A stretch of DNA of 33,575 nt from CAZAYP01 sp964489425 [NCBI: uncultured Verrucomicrobiota bacterium] (GTDB lineage: Bacteria; Verrucomicrobiota; Kiritimatiellia; RZYC01): NCBI GenBank assembly GCA_964489425.1, contig CAZAYP010000061.1:1-33575 (forward strand). The letters are read 5' to 3'. Shown here piece after piece: positions 15,087 through 23,198 of this stretch (position 1 is its first letter; each line of letters opens with the position of its first letter). A program made the position numbers and the translations under genes. Below the pieces are notes generated by a model. The model ran no database searches. It saw only the letters and a list, made by a program, of their open reading frames with translations, and had not been told where the DNA came from.

Positions 15087-16454
15087 CTAGAAATGCTTCA
15101 GCGACGCCTTGCCGATGGAGTAGACATTGAAGCCAATCTCGAACAGTGCCTTGTGGTCCAGGTGGTTGCGCCCGTCGAATAGAAACGCGGGCTGTGTCAT
15201 GCTCTCGAAAATCTTCTGGTAATCGAGGGTCTTATATTCGCGCCACTCGGTCAGCAGCGCAATGGCATGGGCGCCCCTGGCCGCCTTATAGGGATCCGGC
15301 TCGAATTGAACGCGCTCCTTTACGTCCGCCAAGTCCAGCTGGGCCTGATCCAGCGCCTTCGGGTCCGTGATCACCAAGTCGGCGTGCTCCGCCAGCAGCT
15401 CGCGCGCGACCATGATGGCCGGGCTTTCGCGCGTGTCTCCGGTGTCCGCCTTGAAAGCGAACCCGAGCATGGCGATGCGTTTGCCGGCGATGGTGTTGAA
15501 CATTTCCTTCAGCATCCGCCCCACGAAGCGCCGTTCCTGGTACTCGTTCATCGCGACCACCTGCCGCCAGTACTCCGCCACCTCGGGCAGCCCGAAGTTT
15601 TCGCAAAGATACACCAGGTTGAGGATGTCTTTCTGGAAGCAGGACCCGCCGAACCCGACGCTGGCCTTGAGGAACTTCGGCCCGATCCGGCTGTCGGTGC
15701 CGATGGCATGGGCGACTTCGCCGACATCGGCATCCGTGGCTTCGCACAGGGCGGAGATGCTGTTGATGGAACTGACGCGCTGGGCCAGGAACGCATTGGC
15801 GGCCAGCTTGGACAGTTCGCTTGACCACAGGTTGGTGGTCAGGATGCGGTCGCGCGGGACCCAGGCGGCATACACGTCCACCAGCGCCTGGACTGCTTTT
15901 TGGCCCGTGGGCGTGGGATGCCCGCCGATCAGGATGCGGTCCGGGCAATCGAGATCGGCGATCGCCGAACCTTCCGCCAGGAACTCCGGGTTGGAGAGCA
16001 CTTCAAAATGCACGCCGCTCTTGCCGCTGTTCAGGATCCGCTCCATGGCGGCGGCCGTGCGGACAGGCAAGGTGCTTTTCTCGACGACGATCTTGTCCGC
16101 GGTGGCCACGTCGAGAATGCGCCGCGCGCATTTTTCCCAGTGCTGCAAATCCGCCGCGCGGCCGGCGCCCTGGCCAAAGGTCTTGGTCGGCGTGTTCACG
16201 CTGACGAAGATGATGTCGGACTCCGCGATCCCACCGTCCACATCGGTCGAGAAAAACAAGTTGCGGCCGCGCGCCTCCTTGACCACCCCATCCAGTCCCG
16301 GCTCGTAGATCGGCAACCGGTCCGAATTCCAGGCGTCGATCCGCGCCTGGTTGATGTCCACGACCTTGACTTGGACAGCCGGATTTTTCCTGGCGATCAT
16401 CGCCATGGTGGGTCCGCCGACATAACCCGCTCCAATACAAAGAATTTTCTTCAT
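15087..16454 (-). CDS. ugd: UDP-glucose 6-dehydrogenase
   Basis: The minus-strand start at 16454 has AAAGGAG just upstream and gives 455 residues beginning [15 protein letters not shown]. An earlier start at 16472 adds six residues without support. The NAD-binding motif is at residues 7-14. Catalytic residues are Lys216 and Asn220 in LSKLAANAF, Cys272 in [10 protein letters not shown] and Asp276. The [20 protein letters not shown] segment and residue spacing are close to the eukaryote-type enzymes rather than the shorter common bacterial form. It oxidises UDP-glucose to UDP-glucuronate with 2 NAD+, supplying an acidic sugar for the polysaccharide. It is transcribed opposite to its neighbours, from a region with several dyads. 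Confidence 0.96.
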   Translation of the reverse strand: MKKILCIGAGYVGGPTMAMIARKNPAVQVKVVDINQARIDAWNSDRLPIYEPGLDGVVKEARGRNLFFSTDVDGGIAESDIIFVSVNTPTKTFGQGAGRAADLQHWEKCARRILDVATADKIVVEKSTLPVRTAAAMERILNSGKSGVHFEVLSNPEFLAEGSAIADLDCPDRILIGGHPTPTGQKAVQALVDVYAAWVPRDRILTTNLWSSELSKLAANAFLAQRVSSINSISALCEATDADVGEVAHAIGTDSRIGPKFLKASVGFGGSCFQKDILNLVYLCENFGLPEVAEYWRQVVAMNEYQERRFVGRMLKEMFNTIAGKRIAMLGFAFKADTGDTRESPAIMVARELLAEHADLVITDPKALDQAQLDLADVKERVQFEPDPYKAARGAHAIALLTEWREYKTLDYQKIFESMTQPAFLFDGRNHLDHKALFEIGFNVYSIGKASLKHF

Positions 16455-16472
16455 CGCGACTCCTTTGACCAT

Positions 16473-16613
16473 TAATCAGGCCGTCACGGGGCTGATTACC
16501 ATGTGTGCTCCCCAATGGAAAGCTCTTAGCGCTGGAATTCAGGCGCCGCCGCCATGGGTCCGGCGGCGGTGGAATATTAAAACTGGGTTGTCCCATCCTT
16601 GCCATCTGTGGCA
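16473..16613. promoter_or_regulatory. Divergent control region with three inverted repeats (ugd / receiver-TM gene)
   Basis: Three dyads lie between the divergent genes. TAATCAG (16473-16479) and CTGATTA (16492-16498), 12 bases apart, lie directly upstream of the ugd ribosome site. CCGCCGCC (16546-16553) and GGCGGCGG (16562-16569) form an 8-bp stem with an 8-base loop. TGCCA (16600-16604) and TGGCA (16609-16613) are separated by four bases. The first could be an operator or a 5' leader hairpin controlling ugd. The GC stem could be structural, and the third looks like a small operator half-site pair. No sure -35/-10 pair was found. Confidence 0.4.
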
Positions 16614-16648
16614 GAGTTTCCCGCCAATACCAGCGACAAGATGTTTGC

Positions 16649-17305
16649 GTGAAAGATTCATTGCCAGGAAAGGAAACCAGGCGAGTCGGGGGCCATGAGG
16701 GACCGTCTCCCCTGGTGCTGCTGGTGGATGACGAGGAATCCATATTGGTGCTGATGGGCCAGGTGCTGGCCCCCTTTTGCCGGATCATCACCGCCCGGGA
16801 TTTGCAGGGCGCCAAGACCGCGTTGGAAACCCACCCCGTGCGGGTGATCGTCTGCGACCACGTCCTGCCTGACGGCCTTGGCCTGGATTATCTCCAGGAC
16901 CTGCATCGCCGCCGCGCCACGCCGGTGCGCGTGCTGGTCACCGGCCACTCCCAGGAGGGGCTGGCCATTGCCGCCCTGAACAGCGGGGCGCTCTTTCGTT
17001 ACCTGGCCAAGCCTTTTGATCTGATGGTGTTCCGGCACACCGTCCAGGACGCCCTGCGCCAACATGAACGGGAAGACGAGGTCCGGCATGCGGTCCGCCA
17101 CTATGAACGGGCCGCGGCCGAGGGGCTGCCGCACCCGCGCCTGGGGCGGACGCTGCACTTCGTGGGGTTGTTCCTGCTGGGCGCGGCCATCCTGCTGGCG
17201 GGCCTGGCGGTGCTGGCCGCGCTCGCGCTCCTGGTCCTCTACTGGCTCAAGTCGTTCCTGGGCATCGACGTGTTCAGTGGGAGCCACCTGAGCGACTGGC
17301 TATGA
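16649..17305 (+). CDS. Receiver-domain protein with a C-terminal membrane anchor
   Basis: The start is uncertain. GTG 16649 gives 218 residues; the frame is open back to 16505. The receiver domain (about 20-140) has LLVDDEE with Asp27/Asp28, phospho-acceptor Asp70 in VCDHVLPDG, VTGHS, and Lys121 in RYLAKPF. A charged helical linker follows, and then one strongly hydrophobic segment (about 169-204, starting TLHFVGLFLLGAAILL), long enough for one long helix or a tight hairpin. There is no DNA-binding or enzymatic output domain. A receiver tethered to the membrane by its C-terminus is unusual. It may act by protein contact with membrane-bound EPS components. It converges with, and overlaps by 6 bp, the phosphoesterase gene. 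Confidence 0.8.
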   Translation: MKDSLPGKETRRVGGHEGPSPLVLLVDDEESILVLMGQVLAPFCRIITARDLQGAKTALETHPVRVIVCDHVLPDGLGLDYLQDLHRRRATPVRVLVTGHSQEGLAIAALNSGALFRYLAKPFDLMVFRHTVQDALRQHEREDEVRHAVRHYERAAAEGLPHPRLGRTLHFVGLFLLGAAILLAGLAVLAALALLVLYWLKSFLGIDVFSGSHLSDWL

Positions 17306-18232
17306 CGCGGCGGTCAGGCGGTGGACAACGATTTCCGGCGGGCAGTTGTAGCGCACATCAAGGCCGGACGACCCGGTGCCGCGCGAGGTGTAACCCTGCA
17401 GGCCGCCGCGCCGCCACGCCCCGGCCACCAGCGCACGCGGGCAGCGGGCGTTGGTCAGGATGGCCCGGCCGCCCGGCAGGCAGATCTGCCCACCGTGGGT
17501 GTGGCCGCAGAGCATGAGGCGGACACCTGCTTGCCGGGCCTGTTCGTGAAGTTCCGGCGAATGCGCAAGCAGGAGCACCGGCGCGGCCGGCGGCACCCCG
17601 GCCATGGCCCGCTTGAGCTCGGCGGCGCGATAAAAATGCGGATCGTCCACGCCCACCACGTGCAGGGTGTCTGCCCCGCGCCGGAGCGGTTCGTTTTCAT
17701 TGAGCAGCAGGCGCACGCCCATGTCTTCCAGCACCGGGATCATTTCCAGGAAATCGTGGTTTCCGAGCACCGCGAAAACCGGCCCGCGCAGCGCGGCGCG
17801 GATGGCGCGCAGACCCGCCATGGCGGGATCAAAATTGCCGGTGGTGTGCATGCGGTAGTCGCCGGTCAACGCCACGGCATCGTAATCCAACCCCGCCACC
17901 GCTGCGGCGAGACGCTCAGCGAAGGCAGGGTGAAAATCCGCATGCAGATCGCTCAGGTGTAGAATCCTGAACCCGGCAAAGGCGGGCGGCAAGCCCGGCC
18001 AAGCCACCTCGTTCCGAGTGATCTCAAAGCGCAGGGCGTTGGCCTGGCCCCGCCCATGCAGGCGCACCGTCTGCAAAAACCGGCGCAGCAGGTAGTGTGC
18101 CCACAGCAGGTTCTCGACGTGGAAATGGACCAGGCCTGGGCCGATCACGCGGGCGACGTAGTGCGCCTGCAGCATGAAGCGCCGGCGCACGTACGCCTCC
18201 CCCATCCGCGCCACGATTTCCTCGTAGTTCAC
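17300..18232 (-). CDS. Calcineurin-like metallophosphoesterase
   Basis: This encodes 310 residues from a GTG on the minus strand. The N-terminal 90 residues are mostly helical and not recognisable. Then all metallophosphoesterase motifs occur in order: LHLSDLHAD, ALTGDY, LGNHDF, LLLAHSPEL and CGHTHGGQICLPGG. The layout is that of the YaeI/YkuE-type branch, whose members act on phosphoester or pyrophosphate bonds of lipids and are usually membrane-associated. The substrate is unknown. No clear transmembrane helix or signal peptide is seen. It is transcribed away from the GT2-acetyltransferase gene and is not part of the coupled runs, so it may be independent of EPS synthesis. Confidence 0.85.
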   Translation of the reverse strand: MNYEEIVARMGEAYVRRRFMLQAHYVARVIGPGLVHFHVENLLWAHYLLRRFLQTVRLHGRGQANALRFEITRNEVAWPGLPPAFAGFRILHLSDLHADFHPAFAERLAAAVAGLDYDAVALTGDYRMHTTGNFDPAMAGLRAIRAALRGPVFAVLGNHDFLEMIPVLEDMGVRLLLNENEPLRRGADTLHVVGVDDPHFYRAAELKRAMAGVPPAAPVLLLAHSPELHEQARQAGVRLMLCGHTHGGQICLPGGRAILTNARCPRALVAGAWRRGGLQGYTSRGTGSSGLDVRYNCPPEIVVHRLTAAS

Positions 18233-18311
18233 GCGCCCAGCATACCGCGCCGGCGACCCGGCTCACAATCTGCTTTTCTGGCATTGATCCATTGGGTACT
18301 CTGGCCTGCTG

Positions 18312-19868
18312 ATGAATCCGCCGCATACCATGGGTGTCGTGGTGATTGGGCGCAACGAGGGCGAGCGGCTGCAGCGCTGCCTGCGGTCGCTGGCCTCCGC
18401 GCCCTGCGGCGTGTACGTGGATTCCGGGTCCACGGACGGAAGCGTGGCCTTCGCGCGGTCGCTGGGGGTGGCGGTGGTCGAGCTGGACATGTCCCGGCCC
18501 TTTTCCATGGCGCGCGCGCGCAACGCCGGGTTCCAGCACCTCCGCCAACTCCGGCCGGATTTGCGCCTGGTCCAGTTCGTGGACGGCGACTGCGAAGTGG
18601 CTGCCGGCTGGCTGGAAGCGGCGGTGGCCTTTCTCGCGGCGCGCCCGGACGTAGCGGCCGTGGCCGGGCGCCGGCGCGAGCAGCATCCTGAACATTCGAT
18701 TTACAACCGCCTCTGCGACCTGGAATGGAACACCGCCGTGGGCGAGGCGCGGGCCGTGGGCGGCGATGCCCTGGTGCGGGCCGAAGCCTTCGTCGCCGCC
18801 AACGGGTTCAATGAATCCCTGATCGCGGGCGAGGAGCCGGAACTGTGCCTGCGCCTGCGGCGCGCCGGCTGGAAAATCTGGCGCCTGGACGCGGAGATGA
18901 CGCGCCACGACGCCAATATCCTCACCTTCCGCCAGTGGTGGCGGCGCATGCAGCGCGGCGGCTACGGCAGCCTGGACGTGGTCACCCGCCTGGCGGCCAC
19001 GACCCCGCATGCGGACATCCCGTTCGGGTTCATGGTGCGCAGCGCCCGGACCTGGACCCTGGGCTGGGCCGGGGCGACCCTGGCGCTGGCGGCCGCGCTG
19101 GGCCTGGTTATGGGCCCGTGGTGGGCGGCGGCGGGCCTCGGGGCCGGCGCGGCCCTGTGGCTGGCGCAGGCGGCGCGGCTCGGTTGGGCGGTGCGGCGCA
19201 GAACTCCGGACCTGCGCACTGCGCTGGCGCACGGTGGCCTGACCCTGCTGGGCAAGTGGGCGCAGGTAACCGGGCAGTGGCGCTACCGGCGCGACACGCT
19301 CGCCGGCCGGGGCGCGCGCCTGATTGAATACAAGGAGGATTCCCCCATGACTCCCTGGCAAGCCGACCGGGCGCGTTACCCGGAAAGCGCATTTTTCCGC
19401 GAACAATCGTTGTGGGCCATTGCCGTCTACCGGTTCGGGTGCTGGAACGATGCCCGGCCACGCGGCGTGACCCGCTGGTTCAACGACCGCCTCTACTGGT
19501 TCCTGTTCCGGATCGTGGAGACCCTCACGGGGGTGAGCTTCACCAAGGCCGTGCAAATCGGGCCGGGCCTGCGGGTCTACCATTTCGGGAACATTTTTAT
19601 CCATTCCGGCGTCAAGCTCGGCGCCCACTGTACCCTGCGCCAGGGCGTCACCATCGGCAACCGGGTCGAAGGCGGGCCCGTGCCGGTGATCGAGGATGAC
19701 GTGGAGTTCGGGGCCTATGCCCAAGTGCTGGGCGGCATCCGGGTCGGCCAAGGCGCGAAGATCGGCGCCATGAGCGTGGTGCTGCAGGACGTGCCGCCCG
19801 GGCACACGGCCGTGGGCATCCCGGCGCGGGTGATCCCGCCGCGGCCCGCGGCGGGGGCACCTGCTTGA
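18312..19868 (+). CDS. GT2 glycosyltransferase fused to a serine-acetyltransferase-like domain
   Basis: This encodes 518 residues in a single open frame. Residues about 1-245 form a GT2 domain with GVVVIGRNEGERL, DSGSTDGS, the metal site VDGDCE and GEEPELCLRLR. Hydrophobic helices follow (about 250-295). From residue 346 the chain becomes a hexapeptide-repeat acetyltransferase of the CysE type: VYHFGNIFIHSGVKLGAHC, LRQGVTIGN and a C-terminal HTAVGIPARVI. An internal in-frame ATG (19347) with a near-perfect ribosome site lies exactly at the junction. The first ATG (18312) has a weak site, and M7 (18330) is an alternative. The protein would add a sugar and an acetyl group, either as one enzyme or as two products from one gene. 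Confidence 0.85.
   Translation: MNPPHTMGVVVIGRNEGERLQRCLRSLASAPCGVYVDSGSTDGSVAFARSLGVAVVELDMSRPFSMARARNAGFQHLRQLRPDLRLVQFVDGDCEVAAGWLEAAVAFLAARPDVAAVAGRRREQHPEHSIYNRLCDLEWNTAVGEARAVGGDALVRAEAFVAANGFNESLIAGEEPELCLRLRRAGWKIWRLDAEMTRHDANILTFRQWWRRMQRGGYGSLDVVTRLAATTPHADIPFGFMVRSARTWTLGWAGATLALAAALGLVMGPWWAAAGLGAGAALWLAQAARLGWAVRRRTPDLRTALAHGGLTLLGKWAQVTGQWRYRRDTLAGRGARLIEYKEDSPMTPWQADRARYPESAFFREQSLWAIAVYRFGCWNDARPRGVTRWFNDRLYWFLFRIVETLTGVSFTKAVQIGPGLRVYHFGNIFIHSGVKLGAHCTLRQGVTIGNRVEGGPVPVIEDDVEFGAYAQVLGGIRVGQGAKIGAMSVVLQDVPPGHTAVGIPARVIPPRPAAGAPA
19332..19349 (+). promoter_or_regulatory. Internal ribosome-binding site and in-frame start at the fusion junction
   Basis: AAGGAGG (19332-19338) stands eight bases before ATG 19347. 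The ATG is codon 346 of the surrounding frame and opens the acetyltransferase domain (MTPWQADRARYP). Such a strong signal inside a coding region, placed precisely between two domains, suggests that a free acetyltransferase of 172 residues is also made, or that two genes were recently joined by loss of a stop codon. Confidence 0.6.
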
Positions 19869-21109
19869 CCGCCGGCCCGCACCTCCTGTACCTCGCGCCC
19901 TGGCTTCCCAAGCTCTCGGAAACGTTTGTCTACCGCGAGTTGTTGGCCCTGCGCGCGCTGGGCCTGCAGGTTTCGGCGGCCTCGATCCATCCCCCGGAAC
20001 AAGGCCTGGGCGATCCCGCGCTGGACCAGTTGGCCGGCGAAGCCCTGTGCCTTTACCGCGGCGGGCCGGCGGCCGTGCTGCGCGCGGCCCTGGGGGAAGC
20101 TTTGCGCCACCCGGCCCGGGCGGCAGCCACCCTGGCGCTGGCCCTGCGCGACAGTTTCCGGGCCGGCGATGCCCGCGGGCGCGCGCGCCTGAAAATCGCG
20201 TGGCACGCGCTGGCCGGGCTGGCCCTGGCGCGCGCCGCGCGCCGGCAGGGCGTGACGCACATCCACGCGCACTTCGCGCACGTCTCAGCCAGCATCGCCA
20301 TGTACGCTGCGCGGCAGCTGGGCGGCCACTTCAGCTTCACCGGCCACGCGGCGGATTTGTTCCGCGACCGGGCGCTGCTGCCGGAAAAGCTGCGCCGAGC
20401 CGCGTTTGTCGCCTGCATCAGCCATTGGCACCGCGCGTTCTACCAGTCGCTCGTGGCGCGGCCCGAGGCGGAGTACCCGATCGTGCGTTGCGGGGTGGAC
20501 CCCGCCGAATTCGTGCCTGGCCCGCCGCCCGCCGCCGGCGCGCCCCTGCGGATCCTGGCGGTCGGCCGCCTGGTGCCCAAGAAAGGCTTCGATGTGCTGA
20601 TCGCGGCGCTGGCAACGGTGCAGGCGGATGGCCTGCGGTTCCATGCCCGGATCCTGGGCGATGGCCCTGAACACGCGGCGCTCGCGGAGCAGGTGGCGAA
20701 AGCAGGGTTGAACGCCCAGGTCGAATTGGCCGGCGCCGCGCCAAACCGCGAGGTGCGGGAGGCGTTGCGGGCCGCCGACCTGTTCGTGCTGCCCTGCCGG
20801 GTGGACGCGGCCGGCGACCGCGACGGCATCCCGGTGGTGCTGATGGAAGCCATGGCCTGCGAGGTGTGCGCGATCAGCGGTGATTTGCCCGCCATCCGCG
20901 AATTGATCGCCAGCGGGGATTGCGGCATCCTAGTGCCGCCGGGCGATGCCGGCGCCCTGGCCGCGGAAATCGGGCGCCTGGCCCGCCAGCCGGACGACCG
21001 CCGGAAACTGGCCGCCGCCGGCCGCGCGCGCGTCGGGCAGGAGTTTGCACTCGACTTGAATGCGCGGCGGCTGCACAATGCTTTCTCTATGATAGCGAAG
21101 GAGCCATGA
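19865..21109 (+). CDS. GT4 glycosyltransferase
   Basis: The apparent start is TTG 19865, overlapping the previous stop as TTGA, giving 414 residues. No better ATG occurs before the conserved N-terminus LLYLAPWLPKLSETFVYREL. That region, with HIHAHFAHVSA and FTGHAADLF, matches the WcaL/colanic-acid-type GT4 branch. The donor domain carries AVGRLVPKKGFDVLI, ILGDGPEHAAL and the E-x7-E region in GIPVVLMEAMAC. It is a cytosolic GT-B enzyme adding a sugar to the growing lipid-linked unit; the sugar is unknown. Confidence 0.87.
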   Translation: MTAGPHLLYLAPWLPKLSETFVYRELLALRALGLQVSAASIHPPEQGLGDPALDQLAGEALCLYRGGPAAVLRAALGEALRHPARAAATLALALRDSFRAGDARGRARLKIAWHALAGLALARAARRQGVTHIHAHFAHVSASIAMYAARQLGGHFSFTGHAADLFRDRALLPEKLRRAAFVACISHWHRAFYQSLVARPEAEYPIVRCGVDPAEFVPGPPPAAGAPLRILAVGRLVPKKGFDVLIAALATVQADGLRFHARILGDGPEHAALAEQVAKAGLNAQVELAGAAPNREVREALRAADLFVLPCRVDAAGDRDGIPVVLMEAMACEVCAISGDLPAIRELIASGDCGILVPPGDAGALAAEIGRLARQPDDRRKLAAAGRARVGQEFALDLNARRLHNAFSMIAKEP

Positions 21110-22059
21110 GCGAGCGCCAGCCACCGGAACCGGCCGGCCGGTACGTCCTGGTTACTCCCTGCCGCGACGAGTCGGCCTATGCGCGCCGCTGCCTCGACAG
21201 CGTGCTGCGCCAAAGCCGGTTGCCGGCGCTCTGGGTCCTTGTGGATGACGGATCAAGCGACGAAACCCCAGCCATCCTGGCCGAATATGCCGCCGCGACT
21301 CCGTGGATCAAAGTCATCCGCCGGGACAACCGCGGCCGGCGCGCGGTGGGCCCGGGCGTGGTGGACGCCTTCTATGCCGGCCTTGAGGCCATCCGCATGG
21401 AAGATTACGAGTTCCTGTGCAAATTTGACCTGGACCTGGACATCCCTTCCCGCTACTTCGAGCTGCTCATGGCGCGCATGGCCGCGGAGCCACGCTTGGG
21501 CACGTGCAGCGGCAAGCCCTATTTCGTGGATCCGGCCACGGGCGCGTTAATCAGCGAAAAGTGCGGCGACGAAATGTCGGTCGGCATGACCAAGTTTTAT
21601 CGCACCGCCTGTTTCCGGGAGATCGGCGGATTTGTGCGCCAGGTCATGTGGGACGGCATCGATTGTCATCGCTGCCGGATGCTGGGCTGGATGGCCTGTA
21701 GCTGGGACGAACCGGATTTGCGGTTTATCCACCTGCGGCCCATGGGTTCCAGCCAGCAAAGCATCTGGACCGGCCGCATGCGGCACGGGTTCGGGCAATA
21801 CTTCATGGGCACCGGGCTGACCTACATGACGGTCAGCTCGGTGTTCCGCATGTCCGTGCCGCCCTACGTGCTGGGCGGCCTGGCCATGTGGTGGGGTTAT
21901 GTCCAAAGCATGCTGGCCCGCAAGCCGCGGTACGACGACTTGAATTTCCGCCGTTTTTTGCGCCGTTACCAGTGGCAATGCCTGTGCAAGGGCAAGCATC
22001 GCGCCACGGCGGACTTGGATGCCGCCGCCCGGCGCCAGGGGGCCACCGTCTCGGCATGA
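21106..22059 (+). CDS. GT2 glycosyltransferase
   Basis: ATG 21106 overlaps the preceding stop as ATGA and gives 317 residues; the open frame further upstream belongs to overlap. Motifs are VLVTPCRDE at the N-terminus, VDDGSSDET, a FKFDLDLDIP-type metal site (seen as CKFDLDLDIP), and GTCSGKPYF. A hydrophobic C-terminal segment (about 240-265, with YVLGGLAMWWGYV) suggests membrane association. It lies between the GT4 gene and the export gene, each coupled by 4-bp overlap. Donor and acceptor are unknown. Confidence 0.85.
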   Translation: MSERQPPEPAGRYVLVTPCRDESAYARRCLDSVLRQSRLPALWVLVDDGSSDETPAILAEYAAATPWIKVIRRDNRGRRAVGPGVVDAFYAGLEAIRMEDYEFLCKFDLDLDIPSRYFELLMARMAAEPRLGTCSGKPYFVDPATGALISEKCGDEMSVGMTKFYRTACFREIGGFVRQVMWDGIDCHRCRMLGWMACSWDEPDLRFIHLRPMGSSQQSIWTGRMRHGFGQYFMGTGLTYMTVSSVFRMSVPPYVLGGLAMWWGYVQSMLARKPRYDDLNFRRFLRRYQWQCLCKGKHRATADLDAAARRQGATVSA

Positions 22060-23198
22060 ACCGCAGCAATATATGGTGCGCGGCCCTGGCCGGGGTCCTG
22101 AGTACGGCCGGGTGGTGCGGCTGCCGCAGCACGCCGGCGCCCACGGTCGTCTATGCCGCGCCAACCAACGGGGCGCCCTACGAGGTCGTCACCAACGAGA
22201 CCGACACCGGGCGCTTCTTCACCGCGGAGATCAAGGCCCCGACCAAGCAATACGCGGCCGCGGATGCGGTCACCGCCTTTTCTTCCAACACGGTGGCCGA
22301 ATACCGGCTCGGGCCGGGCGACCAGTTTGCCTTCCTGGTGCGGGGCCGGCCGGACCTTTCGCTCGCGTCCGTGACCGTCTCCCCGGATGGCGAGGTGGCC
22401 CTGCCGCTGGTGGGTATCCTGAACGTCAAGGGGCGCACGCTGCGGGAAGTCACCAGCCAGGCCCGCGGTTCCCTGGAAAAATACTACGATCAGCCCGACG
22501 TCACGCTCGTGATGCAGGCGTTCAACAACAACCAGGTGTTTGTCCTCGGCCGGGTGGCCAACCCCGGGGCCGTGCATTTTCACGGCCGGGGCACGCTGCT
22601 GGAGGCGCTGGCGCTGGCCGGCGGCCTGCCCATCGACACCCAGAAATCCTTCCTGAGCCGCTGCATGATCGTACGCGGCAAGGAACTCGTGCTGTGGATC
22701 GACCTGAACGACCTGCTCAACAACGGGAACCTGGCGCTCAACGCGCGGCTGCAGAACGGCGACTTCATCTTCATCCCGCAAAGCGACGACCAGATGGCCT
22801 ACGTCATGGGCGAGGTGCTGACGCCGGGGGTGCTGCTGCTGCGGTCCGAGATGACCCTGCTGGACGCTGTCATGCAGTGCGGCGGCCTGAGCAAAAACGC
22901 CAACCCGCAGCACATCTTCCTGGTGCGGGCGCAAGGTGAGCAAGGCCTGGTGCAGGACGTGGATATCGACGAGATCGCCCGGCGCGGCGACTTTCGGCGC
23001 AACTACGTGCTGAAAGATGGCGACATTGTGTACGTGAGCGAGCGCGGCATCAGCCGGTTCAATTACTACATGACCCAGATGTTGCCCACGATGAAGGTCA
23101 TTGACTTCACCTTGAACGCGGCCGAGCGGTTTGGCGCGATGCAGGAATTGCGCCAGAAGCTCTGGGGTCAGGAAGGCTTTGTCAACGGCAACCCATGA
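22056..23198 (+). CDS. Wza-like outer-membrane polysaccharide export protein
   Basis: ATG 22056, coupled as ATGA, gives 380 residues. The N-terminus has a signal sequence with cysteines near residues 21 and 23 (GWCGCRS), possibly a lipoprotein site although it is not a standard lipobox. A polysaccharide export domain follows (about 85-165: YRLGPGDQFAFLVRGRPDLS, SPDGEVALPLVG, LREVTSQA). Two SLBB-type domains come next, with FVLGRVANPGAVHF and YVMGEVLTPGVLLL each followed by a TLLEALALAGG/TLLDAVMQCGG helix. It should form the periplasmic and outer-membrane channel working with the co-polymerase encoded next. Its presence indicates a Gram-negative envelope. Confidence 0.9.
   Translation: MNRSNIWCAALAGVLSTAGWCGCRSTPAPTVVYAAPTNGAPYEVVTNETDTGRFFTAEIKAPTKQYAAADAVTAFSSNTVAEYRLGPGDQFAFLVRGRPDLSLASVTVSPDGEVALPLVGILNVKGRTLREVTSQARGSLEKYYDQPDVTLVMQAFNNNQVFVLGRVANPGAVHFHGRGTLLEALALAGGLPIDTQKSFLSRCMIVRGKELVLWIDLNDLLNNGNLALNARLQNGDFIFIPQSDDQMAYVMGEVLTPGVLLLRSEMTLLDAVMQCGGLSKNANPQHIFLVRAQGEQGLVQDVDIDEIARRGDFRRNYVLKDGDIVYVSERGISRFNYYMTQMLPTMKVIDFTLNAAERFGAMQELRQKLWGQEGFVNGNP

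Noticed and set aside
18024-19805. A 593-codon minus-strand frame opposite the GT2-acetyltransferase gene
   Set aside because: It is Pro/Arg/His-rich without domain structure, and it overlaps both a metallophosphoesterase gene and the GT2 fusion.
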